Below are positions 59,360 to 64,000 of a DNA stretch of 64,000 nt, piece by piece (position 1 is the first letter of the stretch; every line of letters starts with the position of its first letter). The stretch comes from Acidobacteriota bacterium. GTDB lineage: Bacteria > Acidobacteriota > Terriglobia > Bryobacterales > Bryobacteraceae. The notes under the pieces are model-generated. The model saw only the letters and a program-made list of their open reading frames with translations. It did no database searches and was not told the DNA's origin. The DNA is taken from positions 50,201 through 114,200 of the forward strand of contig JAFDVS010000035.1 of assembly GCA_018268935.1 (NCBI GenBank), in the 5' to 3' direction. The position numbers and the translations under genes are program-made.

Positions 59360-62300
59360 ATGACTTGGAAACATCTCATGAACCTATTGCCGATTGCCGC
59401 CTCCGTCCTCGTTCTGGCGCTTCCGCTTGGCGCCCAAATCAGCACGGGAACCCTCAGCGGTCTGATCACGGACAAGGCAGGTGCGGCGATCCCGCAGGCG
59501 ACGGTGAAAGTGGAGAATGAAGGCACACGTGTCGTGCAGGAGAGCGCGGCGAACGACACCGGCTACTTTTCGGTGCCGAACCTCAACCCCGCGACGTATT
59601 CCGTCACGGTGACGGCGCCCGGGTTCAAAGCGGCGGTGGCGCGCGGGGTGGTGATCCAGGTAAACCAGAGCTTGCGTCTGGATCTTGGGTTGGAAGTAGG
59701 CGACGTCATCCAGCAGGTGGAAGTGTCGAGCGCGGCGCCGTTGCTGGAGGGGGTGAGCACGAAGATCGGCACGGTTGTGGAGACGACGCAGGTGACGGAA
59801 TTGCCGCTGAACGGGCGGCAGTTTGCGCAACTGATTCTGCTGACGCCGGGGGCGCTGCCAATTGCGCTGGGGCAATCGACGTCGTTCAAGGTGCAGTTGG
59901 GGGCCGGTTCGTATTCGCCGGTGATCAACGGCCAGCGGAGCCGGTTTAACAACTTCATCCTGGACGGGGTGGAGAACAACGATCCGATGTTCAACAGTTA
60001 CGCGATGAACCCATCGGTGGATGCGATTCAGGAGTTCTCGGTGCAATCGCGGGGAGGGGTGGGCGAGCAGGGGCGGTCGATGGGGTCGGACGTGATTGTA
60101 GTGACGCGGTCCGGCACCAATCATTTTCATGGCAGCGCGTGGGAATTTCTGCGCAACACGAAGCTGGATGCGCGGAATTTCTTTGATCCGGCGCGGCCCG
60201 ATTTCAAGCAGAATCAGTTTGGGGGCACTTTGGGCGGGCCGGTGCGGTTGCCGGGCTATAACGGGCGGGATCGGACTTTCTTTTTTGGCTATTACGAAGG
60301 GTTTCGTTACCGGAGGTCAGCGAACAGCGTGACGACGGTGCCCACTGCGGGGATGCGCGGGGGCGATTTTTCAGCCGCCGGGCTGCCGGTGATTTACGAC
60401 ATCAACACGACGCGCACGGACGCGTCAGTGCCGGGAGGATACGCGCGCGATGTTTTTGCGGGGAACCGGTTGCCGGCGTCGCGAGTGGACAAGAATGCGA
60501 CGGATATTCTGCAGCAGGTTTATCCATTGCCGAACGGCGGTGGTTTCACGCGGAATTTCATCAACACGACTCCGCAGGTGCAACAGAACGATCAGGCGTC
60601 TTTGCGTGTCGACCACCGGCTGAGCACGAGCGACAACATTTTCGGGCGCATTTCGTACAATGACGGGCACAACTCGGCGCCGGGCGGGATTCCGAGTGTA
60701 TTTACGCTGGTGACGAACACGGCGTGGAACGCGACTGGGAGCGAGACGCACGTGTTCCGGCCGAACCTGGTGGGCCATTTTCAGTACGGGTTCAACCGCT
60801 ACACTTCGAATCGTACGGGGAACCCGCTGCCGGATTCGGTACTGCGGGCGACGGGGTGGGACAAGCTGTATCCGAGCGGGCCGCCCGACCTGTTGATGCT
60901 GAGCCTGGGGATCACGGATATCGCCGGTTCGGGCGGGTCGTCCACGCCGATTGGTCCGCATAATTACCAGCAGTTCATCAGCGACCTGAGTTGGGTGCGG
61001 GGGCGGCATTCGGTGAAGGTTGGCTTCACGGTGAATCATCTGAGCAGCTTTCAGGCAAGCCCGCAGGCGAGCATTGCGTTCGGGCGGCGGCCGTCGTCGA
61101 ATCTGCGCGATCTGACTGCGACGGGGCATGGGGTGGCGACGTTTCTGCTGGGCCTGCCGACCGATTCACGGCGGGCGGCGGGTGATACGTCGGCGCAACT
61201 GAGCCAGTATGAATACCACGGGTTTCTGCAGGATGAGATTCGTTTGACGCCGAAGGTGACGGTGACGGCGGGGCTGCGTTACAGCTATGTGCAATCGATG
61301 AAGGAGAAGCGGAATGCGTTCAGCGGACTGGATCTGGCCACCGGAAATTATCTGCTGGCGGTGAAGAATCCGGTGACTGGGGCAGGGCCGAACCTGCGCG
61401 AGCGCTGGGTGGACCCGGATTGGAATAACTTTGCTCCGCGGCTGGGCGTGGCGGTGCAATTGAACGCGCGCACAACGTTGCGGGCGGGGGCTGGGATTTA
61501 TTACTCCTTCACGGATTTTGTGCAGTATTACGCCGATCCGGCGGGGAACTGGCCGTTTGGCTTTTCGGAAAATGTAGGGCCGTTGAACGATTTCTTTTCG
61601 GACTCCGTGTTGACGAATCCGTTTGGGCGGTCGAGCGGAGCGCAACTACCGCCGAGCCCGCTGGGGCAGGCAGGCTATTCGCTGAACCCGCGGATGAAGA
61701 CGCCGTATGCGTCGCAATGGAACGTGAGTATCCAGCGGCAACTGACGGCGAATTCGGTGCTGGATGTGAACTATGTGGGTTCGACGTCGGTGAAGCTGCT
61801 GCAGAGCCGGAATGAGAATGACGCGCGGCCGGGGCCTGGTCCGGTGGGACCGCGGCGGCCGATGCCGGAGTACGGATCGTGGACCTGGGATGACAATGGG
61901 GCGCCGTCGACGTATCACGGATTCACGGCGAAGTTTCAGAAGCGCTTCTCGCACGGGCTTTCGCTGCTGGCGAACACGACGTGGTCGCACAATATCGACA
62001 TCTGGTCGACGGAGCGGAACGGGACGAGCAGTGGTCCGCAGGATCCGCTGTATTGGCGTGCGGACCGATCGACTTCGGCGGCGGATGTGAAGCACACGTT
62101 CCTGGCGAGCGGCGTGTATGAACTGCCGGTGGGGAAGGGAAAGCCGTATTTGTCGAAGGGGGTAGGATCGGCGATTCTTGGCAACTGGCAGTTGTCGAGC
62201 ATCTTGGGGCTGTATGGCGGGCAACCGGTGAACGTGACGTTGGGGTTTGACAACGCAGGCATTGGGCGCGCGGGTGGACAGCGGCCGAATGTATCGGGCA

Positions 62301-62617
62301 GCCCGGTTTCGTCTTCTCCGGCGAGGCTGCGGTGGTTCAACACGGGCGTTTTTTCGCGGCCACAGCAATTCCTGTATGGGAATGCGGGGCGCAACCTGTT
62401 TCGCGGCCCGGGGCTGAAGAACTTCGATACGGCGATCAGCAAGAATTTCCCGGTGGCGGAGCAGAAGAGCTTACAATTCCGGGCGGAAATGTTTAATGCG
62501 CTGAACCTGGTGAACTTCGGGAATCCGGTATCGAATTTCAGCAGCCTGGATTTTGGAACCATTCTGAGTGCGCGGGCGTCGCGGAGCATCCAGTTCAGCC
62601 TGAAGTTCAAGTTCTGA
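59360..62617 (+). CDS. TonB-dependent receptor, Oar type, second copy
   Basis: About 1085 residues. A signal peptide (about residues 7-25, ending LALPLGAQ) is followed by a carboxypeptidase-regulatory domain (GLITDKAGAAIPQATVKV, about 32-115), a plug region (ELPLNGRQFAQLILLTPGAL, about 140) and a long barrel ending in IQFSLKFKF. ATG 59360 is preferred, with ATGs at 59348 and 59378 as alternatives; no clear ribosome-binding site is seen, so the start is uncertain. The divergent GntR/enolase-superfamily operon and the cytochrome-c protein downstream suggest a role in carbohydrate or aromatic-acid uptake. It shares architecture with the receptor at 15120-18446. Confidence 0.9.
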   Translation: MTWKHLMNLLPIAASVLVLALPLGAQISTGTLSGLITDKAGAAIPQATVKVENEGTRVVQESAANDTGYFSVPNLNPATYSVTVTAPGFKAAVARGVVIQVNQSLRLDLGLEVGDVIQQVEVSSAAPLLEGVSTKIGTVVETTQVTELPLNGRQFAQLILLTPGALPIALGQSTSFKVQLGAGSYSPVINGQRSRFNNFILDGVENNDPMFNSYAMNPSVDAIQEFSVQSRGGVGEQGRSMGSDVIVVTRSGTNHFHGSAWEFLRNTKLDARNFFDPARPDFKQNQFGGTLGGPVRLPGYNGRDRTFFFGYYEGFRYRRSANSVTTVPTAGMRGGDFSAAGLPVIYDINTTRTDASVPGGYARDVFAGNRLPASRVDKNATDILQQVYPLPNGGGFTRNFINTTPQVQQNDQASLRVDHRLSTSDNIFGRISYNDGHNSAPGGIPSVFTLVTNTAWNATGSETHVFRPNLVGHFQYGFNRYTSNRTGNPLPDSVLRATGWDKLYPSGPPDLLMLSLGITDIAGSGGSSTPIGPHNYQQFISDLSWVRGRHSVKVGFTVNHLSSFQASPQASIAFGRRPSSNLRDLTATGHGVATFLLGLPTDSRRAAGDTSAQLSQYEYHGFLQDEIRLTPKVTVTAGLRYSYVQSMKEKRNAFSGLDLATGNYLLAVKNPVTGAGPNLRERWVDPDWNNFAPRLGVAVQLNARTTLRAGAGIYYSFTDFVQYYADPAGNWPFGFSENVGPLNDFFSDSVLTNPFGRSSGAQLPPSPLGQAGYSLNPRMKTPYASQWNVSIQRQLTANSVLDVNYVGSTSVKLLQSRNENDARPGPGPVGPRRPMPEYGSWTWDDNGAPSTYHGFTAKFQKRFSHGLSLLANTTWSHNIDIWSTERNGTSSGPQDPLYWRADRSTSAADVKHTFLASGVYELPVGKGKPYLSKGVGSAILGNWQLSSILGLYGGQPVNVTLGFDNAGIGRAGGQRPNVSGSPVSSSPARLRWFNTGVFSRPQQFLYGNAGRNLFRGPGLKNFDTAISKNFPVAEQKSLQFRAEMFNALNLVNFGNPVSNFSSLDFGTILSARASRSIQFSLKFKF

Positions 62618-62626
62618 TAGCCTTCT

Positions 62627-64000
62627 ATGAAAGGAGTTCGTCTGATTCGCGCCGCTTTTCTACTTTGTCTTCTGGTGACTCTCGTCTCCGCGCAGGATGC
62701 GGTGTTCGATGCCAAGGTTGCGCCTATACTGCGAGCGCGGTGCGTTGGGTGCCACTCGGGTGCTTCCGCGCAGGGCGGGCTGGATGTGACTTCGGTCGCG
62801 TCGATTCTGCGGGGCGGGAAGTCGGGGCCGGCAGTCGTGATGGGTGCGGCGGCGCGGAGTCTGCTGGTGGAGCGCACGGTTTCGAAGACGATGCCTCCGG
62901 GCGGGATGCCTAAGTTGAATGATGCCGAGATCGGGGCTATTCGCGCTTGGATTGAGCAGGGGAAGGCTGCAACGGCTCAGGTGAATGTGACGGAAGCGGA
63001 TGTCATTCCGATTTTGCAGATGCGTTGCACGGTGTGCCACGGCAAGCGGAAGCAGGAAGCGGGGCTCGATTTGCGGACGCGGGAGAGTGTGCTGCGGGGA
63101 GGGCGTTCGGGGCCGGCGATTGTGCCGGGGAAGCCGGAGGCGAGCCTGCTGCTGAAGCGGATTGCCGCGGGGCAGATGCCTCCGCCGAAGCTGCTGTTTG
63201 AATATTTCGTGCGGCCGCCGTCGACTCCGGAAGTGGAAGTCGTGCGGCAGTGGATTGTGCAGGGGGCGAAGAGTGCTCCGCCTCGTGCGGAGGTTGTGGA
63301 TGTGGCGCCCGCGGCTGCCCCTTCGTGGTGGTCGTTCCGTGCGCCTGTGCGTGCTGCTGTTCCGGCTGTGCGGCACAAGGAACTGGTTGTGAATCCGATT
63401 GATGCATTTCTGCTGGCGAAGCTGGAGGGCAAGGGGCTTGGGTTTGCGGCGCCTGCTTCGCGGATGGCGTTGATGCGCCGGGTGTATCTGGATCTCACGG
63501 GGCTGCCGCCTTCGCCTGCGGAGATTGATGCGTATGAGCGCGATAAAGATCCGCGGGCGTATGAGAATCTGGTGGACCGGCTGCTTGCCTCGCGGCATTA
63601 CGGAGAGCGGTGGGCGCAGTTCTGGTTGAACAATGCGGGCTATTCGGATTCGGAGGGTATTATCGACGAAGACCGGATTCGTCCCAATGCGTGGCGGTAT
63701 CGCGATTACGTGATTCGCGCGTTGAACGCTGATAAGCCGTTTGACCGGTTTCTTACGGAGCAGATCGCGGGGGATGAGTTGGGGCCTTACCAGTCTTTGG
63801 GCAATCCATCGCTTGAGGATCTGGACCGGCTGACGGCAACGGGCTTTTTGCGGCTAGTGCCGGATGGGACGTATTCACCGGCGAATGGATCCGTGCCGGA
63901 GCGGATGAACGTGATCGCGGATGAGATTGAAGTGCTGGGGTCTAGCGTGATGGGACTCACCGTGGGCTGTGCGCGTTGCCATGATCACAAGTACGATCCG
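62627..64000 (+). CDS. DUF1549/DUF1553-type protein with N-terminal planctomycete-type cytochrome c domains (cut by the right edge)
   Basis: At least 458 residues, open to the right edge. A signal peptide (MKGVRLIRAAFLLCLLVTL) is followed by two haem-binding motifs, CVGCH at residue 39 and CTVCH near residue 136, in PSD1-type cytochrome c domains, then a DUF1549-like region (NPIDAFLLAKLEGKGL, MRRVYLDLTGLPPSP, LLASRHYGERWAQFWL, about 260-330) continuing to a third CARCHDHKYDP at the edge. Such proteins are widespread in planctomycetes and acidobacteria and are linked with polysaccharide use. The ATG at 62627 lies 9 bp after the TonB receptor stop, so the two are probably co-transcribed. Confidence 0.88.
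   Translation, partial: MKGVRLIRAAFLLCLLVTLVSAQDAVFDAKVAPILRARCVGCHSGASAQGGLDVTSVASILRGGKSGPAVVMGAAARSLLVERTVSKTMPPGGMPKLNDAEIGAIRAWIEQGKAATAQVNVTEADVIPILQMRCTVCHGKRKQEAGLDLRTRESVLRGGRSGPAIVPGKPEASLLLKRIAAGQMPPPKLLFEYFVRPPSTPEVEVVRQWIVQGAKSAPPRAEVVDVAPAAAPSWWSFRAPVRAAVPAVRHKELVVNPIDAFLLAKLEGKGLGFAAPASRMALMRRVYLDLTGLPPSPAEIDAYERDKDPRAYENLVDRLLASRHYGERWAQFWLNNAGYSDSEGIIDEDRIRPNAWRYRDYVIRALNADKPFDRFLTEQIAGDELGPYQSLGNPSLEDLDRLTATGFLRLVPDGTYSPANGSVPERMNVIADEIEVLGSSVMGLTVGCARCHDHKYDP

Noticed and set aside
1..64000. CRISPR array, insertion sequence, rRNA operon, complete tRNA
   Set aside because: None were found when reading for direct repeats with spacers, transposase motifs, rRNA-like stretches and cloverleaf sequences; only short palindromes and the tRNA-like fragment at 30478 were seen.

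Overview
The window is a chromosomal segment of a GC-rich acidobacterium, most likely of the Solibacter/Bryobacter group. Lineage markers are two Oar-type TonB-dependent receptors with an N-terminal carboxypeptidase-regulatory domain, a protein with the 'Solibacter uncharacterized' (TIGR03437-type) module, an ADOP-type duplicated permease behind a PadR-like gene, an X6-type ECF sigma factor paired with a Ser/Thr kinase, and a DUF1549/DUF1553-type cytochrome-c protein beside a TonB receptor. Both ends cut through genes. I saw no rRNA, complete tRNA, CRISPR array or insertion sequence.

Layout. 1-2.5 kb: a YkgJ-type cysteine-cluster protein (cut), a phospholipase D/cardiolipin-synthase-like enzyme and an endonuclease/exonuclease/phosphatase-family protein. 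2.6-7.1 kb: a TPR protein coupled to a zinc-ribbon/membrane/lectin-like protein. 7.2-11.1 kb: a VIT-VWA protein divergent from a sulfatase. 11.0-13.5 kb: a tight four-gene operon whose first gene is an ArsC/Spx-like thioredoxin-fold protein with an in-frame UGA in a U-x-x-C motif and a convincing bacterial SECIS hairpin just downstream, so it is probably a selenoprotein. It is followed by an ECF sigma factor, a membrane anti-sigma-like protein and a DNPH1/Rcl-like nucleotide hydrolase. 13.6-19.3 kb: a metalloprotease, an alpha/beta hydrolase, a TonB receptor and an unknown protein. 19.3-24.0 kb: a TPR protein / ECF sigma / Ser-Thr kinase operon. 24.0-30.4 kb: a small exported protein, an HTH/SEC-C protein, a three-gene secreted-protein module (the first gene combines glycosidase-like motifs with S-layer-homology repeats) and a decayed hicB copy.

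30.5-42.1 kb is one nine-gene leftward operon joining a complete chemosensory pathway (CheA, MCP, CheW, CheB, CheR, hybrid kinase) to a partner-switching module (response regulator/PP2C phosphatase, RsbW-like kinase, STAS antagonist). 42.2-45.2 kb: PadR/ADOP permease. 45.4-46.0 kb: an intact HicAB pair. 46.1-52.2 kb: an S55-type peptidase, a beta-propeller protein and RecG, coupled by overlaps; RecG has no canonical start codon at its conserved N terminus. 52.2-54.2 kb: a TMTC-like membrane protein and a PEP-CTERM protein. 54.4-64 kb: a putative sugar-acid locus (MFS transporter, enolase-superfamily enzyme, FCD-type GntR regulator, TonB receptor, cytochrome-c protein) split by an AbiE-type toxin-antitoxin pair that carries a perfect 11-bp inverted repeat over its translation start.

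All functions come from reading motifs and gene order; no database search or structure prediction was run. Statements about families come from general knowledge.
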